Shown one piece after another: positions 1-8,378 of a DNA stretch of 64,000 nucleotides (within the stretch, counting starts at the first letter, position 1; every line of letters begins with the position of its first letter). Below the pieces are notes generated by a model. That model had not been told where the DNA came from. It was given only the letters and a program-made list of their open reading frames with translations, and did not search any database. Origin of the DNA: Chitinophagaceae bacterium (lineage in GTDB: Bacteria; Bacteroidota; Bacteroidia; Chitinophagales; Chitinophagaceae); NCBI GenBank assembly GCA_020403455.1, contig JADBXP010000004.1:181828-245827 (forward strand), given 5' to 3'. The translations under genes were made by a program, and so were the position numbers.

Positions 1-336
1 CCTCGCACCATGACTACTCTTTCAGGCATTCAACGAATGCCTGCATCTGTGAGTCCATACCTGCGCATCCCCTTGTTCTGGCTCAGTTTTAAAAACTTTC
101 CCTACAGCTTCTACCGATATCTTGTGCAGCAGACCTTGAAAAAGGATGGCTACTGCTGTCTCTATTTTCACCCCTGGGAATTCATTTCACTCAGTGAATT
201 CGGTTTGCCCAAATATACACATCGCATCGATGGCGATGCACTTACCGAAAGACTTGACAAACTAATTCAGGAATTAGAAAAAGAAGCAGATTTCATTTCC
301 ATGCGCAACTTTATCACTGAAAAGAAAAGCCACTAA
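1..336 (+). CDS. Polysaccharide deacetylase family protein, C-terminal fragment
   Basis: The reading frame is open from the first base of the window, so the gene starts upstream and only about 111 C-terminal residues are visible. The fragment has the pattern of the DUF3473-type tail found at the end of many NodB-family deacetylases linked to exopolysaccharide export: a Phe-Tyr-Arg segment followed by YFHPWEF, where the His-Pro-Trp-Glu block is the recognisable signature. The catalytic NodB core lies outside the window, so substrate and export status cannot be judged. The next gene starts 17 bases downstream on the same strand. Confidence 0.6.
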   Translation, partial: PRTMTTLSGIQRMPASVSPYLRIPLFWLSFKNFPYSFYRYLVQQTLKKDGYCCLYFHPWEFISLSEFGLPKYTHRIDGDALTERLDKLIQELEKEADFISMRNFITEKKSH

Positions 337-353
337 TCCCGTTCCCCCTAGTC

Positions 354-947
354 ATGAACTTTCTCGCACATGCTGTTTTATCCATGAACGACCCCGAAAT
401 TCTAACGGGTAATATGATCAGCGACCATGTGAAAGGACGTAAACAATATGATTTCAGTCCGGGCATACAAAGAGGAATTCGCCTGCACCGCGCCATTGAT
501 CAATACACAGATTTACATCCTATCACCAAAGAGGCGAAGATGATATTGTATCCGGCAGCCGGCCCTTATGCCGGTGCACTGATTGATATTGTGTACGATC
601 ATTTTCTTGCTTTAGATGAAAATGAAGAGCCGGATTCGGGCTGGCATGTATTCTCCCAAACAGTATACGCTGAACTAAATGCGCGCAATAGTCTGCTACC
701 AATCAGCTTCCAAAAATTACTTCCTTACATGACCGAATACAATTGGCTGGTCAACTACCGCCACCTGCAACAGATTGAACAAAGTTTTCATGGTTTGGCG
801 AGAAGGGCTAAGTATTTTAACACTTCCCGTGAATCCTTTGATTTGTTACAAGAGAATTATGCGCAATTTCAACAACACTACAATCTGTTTTTCCCTGATC
901 TAAAAAAATTTGTCAGTCTTCAGTTTGACGAATCTGTTAGCGAATAG
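354..947 (+). CDS. acpH: Acyl carrier protein phosphodiesterase (AcpH-like)
   Basis: This 197-residue protein matches the AcpH/DUF479 family, which removes the 4'-phosphopantetheine arm from acyl carrier protein. Visible signatures are the N-terminal MNFLAHAVLS, then GNMISDHVKG with the His/Asp pair, then RLHRAIDQYTDLHP; together these form the HD-like metal site of the family. Length agrees with family members (about 190-200). The start ATG is the first in frame and gives the expected MNFLAH beginning. The gene is cytosolic, lies 17 bases after the deacetylase fragment and may be co-transcribed with it. Confidence 0.85.
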   Translation: MNFLAHAVLSMNDPEILTGNMISDHVKGRKQYDFSPGIQRGIRLHRAIDQYTDLHPITKEAKMILYPAAGPYAGALIDIVYDHFLALDENEEPDSGWHVFSQTVYAELNARNSLLPISFQKLLPYMTEYNWLVNYRHLQQIEQSFHGLARRAKYFNTSRESFDLLQENYAQFQQHYNLFFPDLKKFVSLQFDESVSE

Positions 948-994
948 TCGTTTTTTCTTCATGATAATCACTCATCTTTGCACAAAGAGAAAGT

Positions 995-2134
995 ATGAAA
1001 ACAGCCACTACCTATGTTCATGCAGGCGCACAACCCGACCCGTCAACAGGGGCCATAATGACGCCCATTTTCCAAACTTCTACCTACGTGCAGGAGGCTC
1101 CCGGAAAAAATAAGGGCTTTGAATATGCAAGAAGTCAGAACCCCACACGCCAGGCATTGGAGACAGCACTCGCTGCACTGGAACATGGTCAATATGGACT
1201 TGCCTTTTCGAGTGGTGTAGCTGCAACCGATGCAGTTATTAAACTACTGGTGCCCGGTGACGAAGTAATCGCTCCCAACGACATGTATGGCGGTACTTAC
1301 CGGTTGTTTTCAAAAATATTTGCCCCATTTGGCATCCGTTTTACCTATGTAGATACATCCGATATCAACAATATAGCAAAAGCAATTACTCCTCAGACCC
1401 GACTTATCTGGATTGAAACACCAACCAATCCACTGATGAGTATTACAGACATTGCAGCCACAGCTCAAATAGCCAAAGAATCTGGTGCATTGCTCTGCGT
1501 AGACAATACTTTTGCTTCTCCCTATCTTCAGAATCCACTGACACTGGGTGCAGACATCGTTATGCACTCCTCTACCAAATACCTGGGTGGTCACAGCGAT
1601 GTGATACAAGGTTGTTTGGTAATGAACGATACCACCCTTCGCGATAAACTCTACTTCATTCAAAAAAGTTGTGGTGCTGTACCCGGACCAATGGACTGCT
1701 TTCTCGTACTAAGAGGCATCAAAACTCTTCATCTTCGGATGCAACGTCACTGCGAAAACGGAGAAAAAATTGCTCACTACTTGCGCAACCATCCAGGTAT
1801 TTCAAAAGTATTCTGGTGTGGATTCAGCGACCATCCCAACTACGAAGTTGCCCGACGCCAAATGAACGGATTCGGTGGCATGATGAGTTTTGAACTAAAA
1901 GACAACCGACCTGAAAACGTTACACGCGTGCTCTCTTCAACGCACCTGTTTTCGCTGGCGGAGAGCCTCGGCGGTGTTGAATCTCTAATCAATCACCCGG
2001 CTACCATGACCCATGCATCCATTCCCAGAGAAGAAAGGATTAAAAACGGACTCACCGATAGCCTGATTCGCATCAGCGTTGGTATTGAAGATGCCGACGA
2101 TCTGATAGAAGACCTGAACACAGCCATCGGCTAA
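995..2134 (+). CDS. Cystathionine gamma-synthase / gamma-lyase family PLP enzyme
   Basis: This 379-residue protein is a complete Cys/Met metabolism PLP-dependent enzyme of the transsulfuration family. It shows the substrate and cofactor motifs YARSQNPTR near residue 45, FSSGVAATDA near residue 75, DNTFASPYLQNP, and SSTKYLGGHSD, where the lysine forms the Schiff base with pyridoxal phosphate. The C-terminal SLGGVESLINHPATMTHAS is the usual active-site closure. Sequence alone does not separate synthase (O-acyl-homoserine plus cysteine) from gamma-lyase; Bacteroidota members of this type are often annotated as either. A TTTGCAC element lies about 15 bases before the start, resembling a -7 box with one mismatch. 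Confidence 0.9.
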   Translation: MKTATTYVHAGAQPDPSTGAIMTPIFQTSTYVQEAPGKNKGFEYARSQNPTRQALETALAALEHGQYGLAFSSGVAATDAVIKLLVPGDEVIAPNDMYGGTYRLFSKIFAPFGIRFTYVDTSDINNIAKAITPQTRLIWIETPTNPLMSITDIAATAQIAKESGALLCVDNTFASPYLQNPLTLGADIVMHSSTKYLGGHSDVIQGCLVMNDTTLRDKLYFIQKSCGAVPGPMDCFLVLRGIKTLHLRMQRHCENGEKIAHYLRNHPGISKVFWCGFSDHPNYEVARRQMNGFGGMMSFELKDNRPENVTRVLSSTHLFSLAESLGGVESLINHPATMTHASIPREERIKNGLTDSLIRISVGIEDADDLIEDLNTAIG

Positions 2135-2161
2135 ACCCGATGCCGGGAAGAACCATGTCCT

Positions 2162-2965
2162 ATGACAGCAACCAAAAAGAAGCTGAAAAAAAATGAGTTG
2201 CAAATCCTGCTCGATGATAGAGCAAGCAGATACAACCAAGCCGGATTCATACCTACTGACCCGATTAGTATACCACATCTCTTTAGTCGTCAACAAGACA
2301 TAGAGATTGCGGGATTATTCGCTGCAGTGTTGGCATGGGGCAACCGAACTACGATTATCAACAAAAGCAGAGAATTATTGCAAAGAATGGACATGGCGCC
2401 TCATCAGTTTTGTCTGCAACATTCTTCCAAGGACCTTAAAAAATTACTGGAATTCAAACACCGCACTTTCAACGATACTGATTTACTTTATTTCATTGCT
2501 TTCCTGCACCAGCACTATCAGCATCACAATAGTCTGGAAACAGCCTTCATAGTCCCTGCCAATAGTTATACCTCCATTGCTGATCCGGCAGAAAAAAGAT
2601 TGACTCATTTTCATCGGTATTTCTTTTCATTAGAAGACGCGCCTGCACGAACACGGAAACACATAGCAACTCCCGAAAGAGGTTCTGCCTGTAAAAGATT
2701 GAATATGTTTCTTCGCTGGATGGTGCGCAAAGACAAGCAGAGCGTTGATTTTGGAATATGGCACCACATTGCTGCTGCAGAACTCATTTGTCCGCTCGAC
2801 CTCCATGTAGCTCGGGTGGCAAGAAAGCTGGGATTGCTTCAAAGGAAGTACGATGACTGGCAGGCAGCACTCGAGTTGACAAAAAAATTACGCATGTTAG
2901 ACCCCAACGATCCTGTAAAATATGATTTTGCACTCTTCGGACTCGGTGTGATGGAAAAATTCTAA
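2162..2965 (+). CDS. TIGR02757 (DUF2400) family protein
   Basis: This 267-residue soluble protein belongs to the TIGR02757 family, common in Bacteroidota and without an established function. Diagnostic features are the early block containing DPISIPHLF, the segment IAGLFAAVLAWGNRTTIINK, and the C-terminal PLDLHVARVARKLGLL followed by DPNDPVKYDFALFGLGV, which resembles helix-hairpin-helix DNA glycosylase folds in spacing (D-x-H-V...R). No signal peptide or membrane segment is seen. The gene starts 27 bases after the PLP enzyme and is probably in the same transcript. Confidence 0.85.
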   Translation: MTATKKKLKKNELQILLDDRASRYNQAGFIPTDPISIPHLFSRQQDIEIAGLFAAVLAWGNRTTIINKSRELLQRMDMAPHQFCLQHSSKDLKKLLEFKHRTFNDTDLLYFIAFLHQHYQHHNSLETAFIVPANSYTSIADPAEKRLTHFHRYFFSLEDAPARTRKHIATPERGSACKRLNMFLRWMVRKDKQSVDFGIWHHIAAAELICPLDLHVARVARKLGLLQRKYDDWQAALELTKKLRMLDPNDPVKYDFALFGLGVMEKF

Positions 2966-2995
2966 AATGCATTAAATTACTTCTCAACCTTACGC

Positions 2996-3271
2996 ATGCA
3001 ACAAGAAATCATTCGATGGGCAGGGATGAGTCCGGAAGAACTCTCCAATGAGATCAACCAACTAATTGTTCATGACTTTACTGCACTCGTTCAGATTCTT
3101 TATAGATTAGATGTGAGTGAGGCTAAACTCAAAATGGTATTGTCTGAAAATCCAAAAGAGGATGCCGGCAGATTAATAGCAGCACTGATCATCGAGCGGC
3201 TAAAAAAAAGAGAGGAAGTTAGAAAGCAATTCCCCACTCAGGAAAATATTCCGGAAGAAGATCGCTGGTGA
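2996..3271 (+). CDS. Conserved hypothetical small helical protein
   Basis: This 91-residue acidic protein has no signal peptide or membrane helix and looks almost entirely alpha-helical. Around residues 14-50 it alternates hydrophobic and charged residues (EELSNEINQLIVHDFTALVQ), and near the C-terminus it has a lysine/glutamate-rich helix. I do not recognise a characterised domain; similar short helical proteins are frequent in this phylum. It follows the TIGR02757 gene by 30 bases and ends 7 bases before the end of the convergent GH9 gene, leaving no room for a separate terminator. Confidence 0.6.
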   Translation: MQQEIIRWAGMSPEELSNEINQLIVHDFTALVQILYRLDVSEAKLKMVLSENPKEDAGRLIAALIIERLKKREEVRKQFPTQENIPEEDRW

Positions 3272-3278
3272 ATTCAAT

Positions 3279-5798
3279 TTACCTAGGAGACAATAATTCA
3301 TCAATGCGCCGGAAACGATAGCCCTCTTGCTTCACCATTTGAATGATGTCTCTCAGTTCATGGTAAAGCTTTTCTTTTCTTCTTGGATCAGTTCCTACAT
3401 GAATCAATACAATGGCCCCATTCAATCCCGCTGGCTGTTCTTGCATTGTTTTTTCGAGTGTTGTTCGAATCTGCTTATTCGTCTTGTAGGAGGCGCCCAT
3501 CTCCGGATAAGTATAATCAGCGGGCGTTCCCAGGCCTGGAGTACAACTGAAGAGCCGAACACCCGATTCATTCAACCAACCCGCTATTTCCTCATTCCAC
3601 CACTCATAGGGAGGGATGTACCAGCCCCCTGCAAGTTCATCTGGTAATCCGGCTGTGCGCATGGCCGCAAGATTGTTGCGGAGGTCTTGTAGCAACGAGT
3701 CTTTTTTCACCAAAGTGCTGTCACGTTTTTTCCAGTCATTGTACAACAGATGTTGGTCTGAGTGCGGTCCAAGCAGGTGCCCAAATCGATGTAAGAGTTG
3801 TATTTCCTTTTGAAATGCTGCATTTCGATAAAACCTTCCTGTAAAGTAAAATGCCGCTTTTACATTTTCCTGCTGCAGTGTTGTTCGAATCTGCTGCATC
3901 CCTTCCCCCCATTCATCTCCCGTAAAAACAAGTGCCAATTCTTTTTTATTCCTGTCACCCCGAATTACTGAACCCTGAAGTTTTTCCTCTTTCGCCTCCT
4001 GATTCAACGGCAACGCCTGTCCCTGTAATGCCGCCAACAAATAAATTAAACTGGCAGTTCCGTCCATGGTGGGCTCATTCGTACTATAGTCCCCATAATC
4101 ATCATGATAAACAGCCAGATCACTTTGAAAGGGGGCATATTCATCGGGCTCCATCAGTTGAATGCCAATCAGGTTTTTATAGATGGAAGTATATACCGGA
4201 CCATCAATCAACCCCCCGTCAATCGGATAATTTTTTAAATGCGTGAAAGCAGAATGAGGATCAACAGGCGTGTCACCTTTTTCAGGCAATCCATATACCA
4301 TGCTGGTTCCCCAGGGATTGCATCCAAAAAGCCAATCAATATTGGCCTGCTCCAATTCCAGAAAGGATGTATCACCGGTTAACTGCCTGTACCAGATGCA
4401 TTGAATGACAAACTGTACCGTCAGGTTGTTGCTGCACCAAATGAATGGTATGCCGCGCAGGAAGGCGTTGTTATTGGCACGTTGCTGAATGATTGCAATG
4501 CCCTGGCGATAAAAGTTGGTGATCTCTTTTCTTGCGTTTCCCTTCATTGTAGACGCCAGTTCGGCATGTCCCTCATTGATAAAAGGATACCATTGATAAT
4601 GGTTGGCCGTATCCCGAATCATCCAGGGTGTAACCGGCTCTTGTCTGGCATATAGAATTGCCTTTCTCTGCCAACCTGTATCTTTATGATGAGTCATTTT
4701 ATACAAGGAAGCGGCAGCCAATTCCATATCATCAACAAAATTCTCTTCGGCATAAATGTAGGGCGATCGAACAGAAGCTGTTTGTGTGAATCCCGGCTTT
4801 TGAAGTGCATAGTCCCACGCAGAAAATGCTTTTGCAGTCAATTGCTTCGCGAACATAGAATCTGTTGATTGAAAAACAGCGGCGCCCAGTGCAAAGGCAG
4901 CAGAGAATTTTCCTGCAATGGAAGAAGTACCGGTAGTAGCATTCATGAAACGGCCCCGTTGCTGGGGACGACCATTGACAAAGTAAACAGGCCGCTCAAA
5001 GCCCTTACCATAATAAGGATCTTCTTTGGGTATGCGCATGTTGACATGATCCCTGTCATCCCCCAACTGATTGAACATCCAGTCAGCCCTGGGGTGCATT
5101 TTAAGTAGCCAGTCCATGCCCCAACGCGCTTCATCCAATACATCGGGCTTCCCGTTGGAGCCTGGCAATCCATTGGATTGGTGTTTGTCACTGAATACCT
5201 GCGGATAATCCCTGAAGGCAGCCAACAATTGCCAGGTAGCATTGGCACTGGTACTACTGTATTGCAAATAATCGCTGGCGTCATGCCATCCACCCGTCAC
5301 ATCAATATGGGTACTATCGGGCATCGGACCATACAGGGTATAACCATCGTGCGTATGACAACTATCTTTTAAATAAGGGTTAAAGCCACTTCTTTGTTGT
5401 CGCATATATCGGAGACAGAAATCTGCCGTTCCCTGATAAACTGTATCACTGATAGCAAAAACAGGCGATCGGCTATTGCCTGCCCGTAAAAAATATTTTC
5501 CGGGCTTGCGCCAAGATGAAAAGCCAAGTCTTGCAGTGGAAGTAAAAGGGCCATAAGCACCATATCCGGTAGTTGTTTTTCCTCTATAAACCACCTTGCC
5601 CGTAAGTGCATGCACCAATTCAAAAAAAACAGGAACATCCTTTGCCTTACTACACCAAACCGCATTCTTACTGGAACGGGTAGTATACCCCAATTGATTG
5701 ATGCGAATCCAACTGCTGTCGGAAAGCATTTTCGCAGTCGCAGAAAAATTGACTCCCATCAAAATAAAAAGCGGCAGCCATCGCATAAAATAGATCAT
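3279..5798 (-). CDS. Secreted GH9 glycoside hydrolase fused to NodB-like polysaccharide deacetylase
   Basis: I place the start at the ATG at 5798 because upstream codons begin only with TTG and the ATG gives a signal peptide (MRWLPLFILMGVNFSATA region). Mature residues ~27-100 form the Ig-like domain that precedes GH9 domains. The GH9 catalytic part (~100-612) carries GGWHDASDYLQY, matching the family aspartate pair (D173/D176), and near its end DDYGDYSTNEPTMDG with the likely acid glutamate. Residues ~637-839 form a NodB-like domain with HSDQH metal motif, PPYEWW and a terminal LIHVG motif. Motif 1 is unusual: FTGDEWGEG replaces the classic TFDDG. GH9 enzymes act on cellulose, mixed glucans or, in some lineages, glucosamine oligomers; the deacetylase fusion favours an amino-sugar polymer, but this is inference. 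Confidence 0.85.
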   Translation of the reverse strand: MIYFMRWLPLFILMGVNFSATAKMLSDSSWIRINQLGYTTRSSKNAVWCSKAKDVPVFFELVHALTGKVVYRGKTTTGYGAYGPFTSTARLGFSSWRKPGKYFLRAGNSRSPVFAISDTVYQGTADFCLRYMRQQRSGFNPYLKDSCHTHDGYTLYGPMPDSTHIDVTGGWHDASDYLQYSSTSANATWQLLAAFRDYPQVFSDKHQSNGLPGSNGKPDVLDEARWGMDWLLKMHPRADWMFNQLGDDRDHVNMRIPKEDPYYGKGFERPVYFVNGRPQQRGRFMNATTGTSSIAGKFSAAFALGAAVFQSTDSMFAKQLTAKAFSAWDYALQKPGFTQTASVRSPYIYAEENFVDDMELAAASLYKMTHHKDTGWQRKAILYARQEPVTPWMIRDTANHYQWYPFINEGHAELASTMKGNARKEITNFYRQGIAIIQQRANNNAFLRGIPFIWCSNNLTVQFVIQCIWYRQLTGDTSFLELEQANIDWLFGCNPWGTSMVYGLPEKGDTPVDPHSAFTHLKNYPIDGGLIDGPVYTSIYKNLIGIQLMEPDEYAPFQSDLAVYHDDYGDYSTNEPTMDGTASLIYLLAALQGQALPLNQEAKEEKLQGSVIRGDRNKKELALVFTGDEWGEGMQQIRTTLQQENVKAAFYFTGRFYRNAAFQKEIQLLHRFGHLLGPHSDQHLLYNDWKKRDSTLVKKDSLLQDLRNNLAAMRTAGLPDELAGGWYIPPYEWWNEEIAGWLNESGVRLFSCTPGLGTPADYTYPEMGASYKTNKQIRTTLEKTMQEQPAGLNGAIVLIHVGTDPRRKEKLYHELRDIIQMVKQEGYRFRRIDELLSPR

Positions 5799-5867
5799 TG
5801 AATAAAAGTACAACTCTGCTGTGAGAAGCCGGATCAAAGTACTGTCCGCCAATATTTCAAAAACACA

Positions 5868-6566
5868 TCAGAGATCACCCAACTGCGGGCGCAGCACTAT
5901 CTCTTCTACAACGGCAGCAGGTGACAGCAAAGCGGCGGCAACCATCATACTGGCCACATCATTTGCCTGCATAATGCGATCAGGATGCACGCCCGATCCT
6001 TCCCAACTTGGACTCATAGTAGCTCCCGGGAAAACACCTGTGACTTTAATACCCTGAGTTTTCAGTTCCTCACGTAAGTTGGCAGTAAATCCCGCCAATG
6101 CATATTTGGAAATCCCATAGCTTCCTCCATGGGGATAAGCACGCAGGGAGGCAATCGAACAAAGATTAAAAATATGTCCCCTGCCCGCTTCTTTCATCGC
6201 AGGCAACAAAGCGCGCGTCAAATGATAGGCAGAAAATAGATTGACCTGCATCATTTGTTCAAGTGCACCCGCTGCCTCTTCTGAAATTGATCCCTGAATG
6301 AACTGGCCGGCATTATTCACCAATACATCCGGAACACCGAATGATAAGGTCCATTGAGCAAAAGCTTCTGCCTCCTGTTGCTGCGACATATCCGTTGGCC
6401 GCGCATACAGTTGACGTTCCGGGTATTTTGCCTGCAATTCCTCTAACGCATGGTAAAGCCTGACATCCCCACGACTGCAAAGAAATAAATCATAGCCGGC
6501 AGCTGCAAAATGATCGGCGATTGCTTTCCCAATACCTTGTGAGGCTCCGGTAATGACTGCTTTCAT
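5868..6566 (-). CDS. SDR family NAD(P)-dependent oxidoreductase
   Basis: A classical short-chain dehydrogenase/reductase of 232 residues. The N-terminal MKAVITGASQGIGKAIA is the glycine-rich cofactor motif (TGxxxGxG), NNAG is present near residue 88, and the catalytic Ser-Tyr-Lys triad is seen as S in LCSIAS, then YGISK. The residue set after beta-2 (SRGD) suggests NADP(H) use, but weakly. Substrate is unknown. The gene lies 69 bases upstream of the GH9-NodB start on the same strand, so joint transcription is possible though no functional link is evident. Divergent from the HAD gene. Confidence 0.9.
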   Translation of the reverse strand: MKAVITGASQGIGKAIADHFAAAGYDLFLCSRGDVRLYHALEELQAKYPERQLYARPTDMSQQQEAEAFAQWTLSFGVPDVLVNNAGQFIQGSISEEAAGALEQMMQVNLFSAYHLTRALLPAMKEAGRGHIFNLCSIASLRAYPHGGSYGISKYALAGFTANLREELKTQGIKVTGVFPGATMSPSWEGSGVHPDRIMQANDVASMMVAAALLSPAAVVEEIVLRPQLGDL

Positions 6567-6648
6567 GTGAACTTGATTGATTGCAACAAAGTTGCGTGAT
6601 TTTTACGGAATAAGAACGGCGAACGCCCATCAATGTGTAATTTGCAGC

Positions 6649-7344
6649 ATGAAATACCGCCATATTTTTTTCGACCTGGATCATACCTTGTGGGACTTTG
6701 AGACCAATGCGCGGGAGTCACTTTCAGACCTTTACCAGACATTACAATTACAGCAAAAAGGCATTCATGATTTTAATGGATTTTATGAACGCTATTCACA
6801 TCACAATCACCGCCTTTGGGAAAAATATACAAGGGGAGAAATCAAACAAGATGAACTGCGCTGGAAAAGAATGTGGCTTGCTCTCGTAGATCACAAACTG
6901 GCAGATGAAACGCTGGCAAGAAAAATGGCGGTAGATTTTTTGCACATACTACCTACCAAGAATAACCTGTTTCCGCATACGCGGGAAGTATTGCAGTACC
7001 TGACCAACAAAAACTACGCCCTACACCTGGTAACAAATGGTTTTGAGGAAGTACAACACAACAAACTAAGGAATGCCAACCTGACTACTTTTTTTCAGGT
7101 AGTAACTACCTCAGAAGCCAGTAACAGCTTGAAACCACAAAGAGAAATATTTGAGTATGCACTGCGCGAAGCCGGGGCAAAACGGGAGGAAAGCATTATG
7201 ATCGGAGACAATCCGGAAGCTGATATACAGGGAGGCAACAACGCTGGCATGGATACGATACTAGTTAACCATACCGGACTAACAACCAATGTGCAACCCA
7301 CCTACACAGTTTCGCATTTACAGGAATTGGAACAACTGCTATAA
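6649..7344 (+). CDS. YjjG-type HAD hydrolase (noncanonical nucleotidase)
   Basis: HAD-superfamily phosphatase of 231 residues when started at the ATG at 6649; a longer in-frame extension to 6577 lacks family similarity and would cross the promoter region. Motif I is FFDLDHTLWDFE (nucleophile Asp plus DxD), motif II is the threonine in LVTNGF, motif III the lysine in NSLKPQ, and motif IV is GDNPEADIQGG. The helical cap and the phrase HTLWDFETNARE are typical of the YjjG/TIGR02254 group, which dephosphorylates (d)UMP, dTMP and noncanonical pyrimidine nucleotides. A TAATTTGC element lies directly before the start and could be the -7 box of a very short leader. Confidence 0.85.
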   Translation: MKYRHIFFDLDHTLWDFETNARESLSDLYQTLQLQQKGIHDFNGFYERYSHHNHRLWEKYTRGEIKQDELRWKRMWLALVDHKLADETLARKMAVDFLHILPTKNNLFPHTREVLQYLTNKNYALHLVTNGFEEVQHNKLRNANLTTFFQVVTTSEASNSLKPQREIFEYALREAGAKREESIMIGDNPEADIQGGNNAGMDTILVNHTGLTTNVQPTYTVSHLQELEQLL

Positions 7345-7355
7345 AATAGGGACAC

Positions 7356-7396
7356 AAAAAATCCCCTTCGAATAGAAGAGGATTGAAGATTTTTTG
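7356..7396. terminator. Bidirectional intrinsic terminator
   Basis: A 10-position stem (7360-7369 with 7375-7384, one internal mismatch) with a 5-base loop sits between two convergent genes. An A-run precedes it and a T-run follows it (7390-7395), so it can end transcription from both sides: the HAD gene on the plus strand and the 57-residue gene on the minus strand. Confidence 0.75.
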
Positions 7397-7406
7397 TCAA
7401 ACGGAA

Positions 7407-7580
7407 TTACGCTTTCTTTGCTGTCTTGGGAGCAGTAGTAGCAGCTTTCTTGTCGCCTTTTTTGCAACATTCTTTCTTGCCACACTCTTTTTTATCTCCG
7501 CATTTTTTACCCTCGCAGGCGTTGGTTACACCAGTACCCAGTAAAAAGGCAGCAGCAGCTAAAACCAATACTTTTTTCAT
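7407..7580 (-). CDS. Small exported cysteine/lysine-rich protein (57 residues)
   Basis: A 57-codon frame begins with ATG at 7578-7580 and ends with TAA at 7407-7409. Residues 1-21 form a clean signal peptide (MKKVLVLAAAAFLLGTG, cleavage near NA-C). The mature part is highly charged and holds five cysteines (C22, C27, C33, C38, C39) spaced by Gly and Lys (CEGKKCGDKKECGKKECC), then an Ala/Thr/Lys tail. Codon choice and the perfectly formed signal peptide argue that it is real. It has its own convergent terminator and a TATCTTTA element 25 bases upstream. No family recognised; the cysteine spacing suggests metal binding or a disulfide-stabilised cell-envelope peptide, as inference. Confidence 0.7.
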   Translation of the reverse strand: MKKVLVLAAAAFLLGTGVTNACEGKKCGDKKECGKKECCKKGDKKAATTAPKTAKKA

Positions 7581-7656
7581 ATTATATTGTTTTAATTTGT
7601 TGAGTAAAGATATGAAAATTTTACGATTCTTTAAAACAGGAATGTTAAAGCTTTGA

Positions 7657-8313
7657 TTACCAGCTGGCTAAAACGGTCACGCCGCCCTGCACCACCTGGT
7701 TCAGACTTACCTGAACCTTGGTTCCTACCGGTAATAAAACATCTACCCGACTGCCAAATTTGATGAACCCGAATTCCTCCCCCTGAACAACCCGGGTACC
7801 TGTCGGCGTATAATTGCAGATCCGGCGGGCAAGGGCTCCGGCAATCTGTTTGTACAAAATCTCACCCCGGGAATGTCGGGTTACTACCGTCCATCTTTCA
7901 TTATCGGTAGACGACTTGGGGTCCCAGGCAACCAGGTACTTTCCGGGATGATATTGATTATAAATGACTTCCCCTGAAACCGGATTGCGGTTGACATGTA
8001 CATTGGCGGGACTCATGAAAATACTTACCTGAATGCGCTTGTCTTTAAAATATTCCACCTCGGTTACTTCCTCTATGACCACGACTTTCCCGTCCGCGGG
8101 ACAAATGATCTGATTGTCATTGATGGTAAGAACCCGATTGGGAATTCTAAAAAAAGACACCAGAAAAAGGAATACCCCCAGTGTAAGTAAAAACAATACA
8201 ATGGCTACTGTCGGATACTCATCACTTAGAAGTGAAAAACTGGTCAGGTTGAACAATCCAAACACTAATGCCCCTATAGCTATCGATTTGTACCCTTCCC
8301 GGTGTATAGTCAT
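7657..8313 (-). CDS. psd: Phosphatidylserine decarboxylase (short, PSD-A type)
   Basis: Membrane-bound pyruvoyl enzyme that turns phosphatidylserine into phosphatidylethanolamine. Starting at the ATG at 8313 gives 218 residues beginning MTIHREGYKSI, the usual N-terminus; an in-frame extension to 8382 would start with TTG and overlap cdsA. Two hydrophobic segments occur near residues 12-60. The middle has CPADGKVV and the conserved VHVNRNPVSG. Self-cleavage to form the pyruvoyl group is expected at the Gly-Ser of FGFIKFGSRVD, close to the C-terminus. The gene follows cdsA by 65 bases and may also have its own promoter. Confidence 0.92.
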   Translation of the reverse strand: MTIHREGYKSIAIGALVFGLFNLTSFSLLSDEYPTVAIVLFLLTLGVFLFLVSFFRIPNRVLTINDNQIICPADGKVVVIEEVTEVEYFKDKRIQVSIFMSPANVHVNRNPVSGEVIYNQYHPGKYLVAWDPKSSTDNERWTVVTRHSRGEILYKQIAGALARRICNYTPTGTRVVQGEEFGFIKFGSRVDVLLPVGTKVQVSLNQVVQGGVTVLASW

Positions 8314-8330
8314 GATCAATAATTGAAGCG

Positions 8331-8338
8331 CAAAGATA
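8331..8338 (-). promoter_or_regulatory. -7 box of psd
   Basis: On the minus strand the sequence reads TATCTTTG followed by C, an exact match to the Bacteroidota -7 consensus TAnnTTTG. It is 17 bases upstream of the psd ATG, within the gap after cdsA, and supports the downstream start for psd. A matching -33 TTG at the usual spacing was not found. Confidence 0.5.
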
Positions 8339-8378
8339 ATCGGGATTGATGAATAAAATTCTGCTGACTCAGTTCTAT

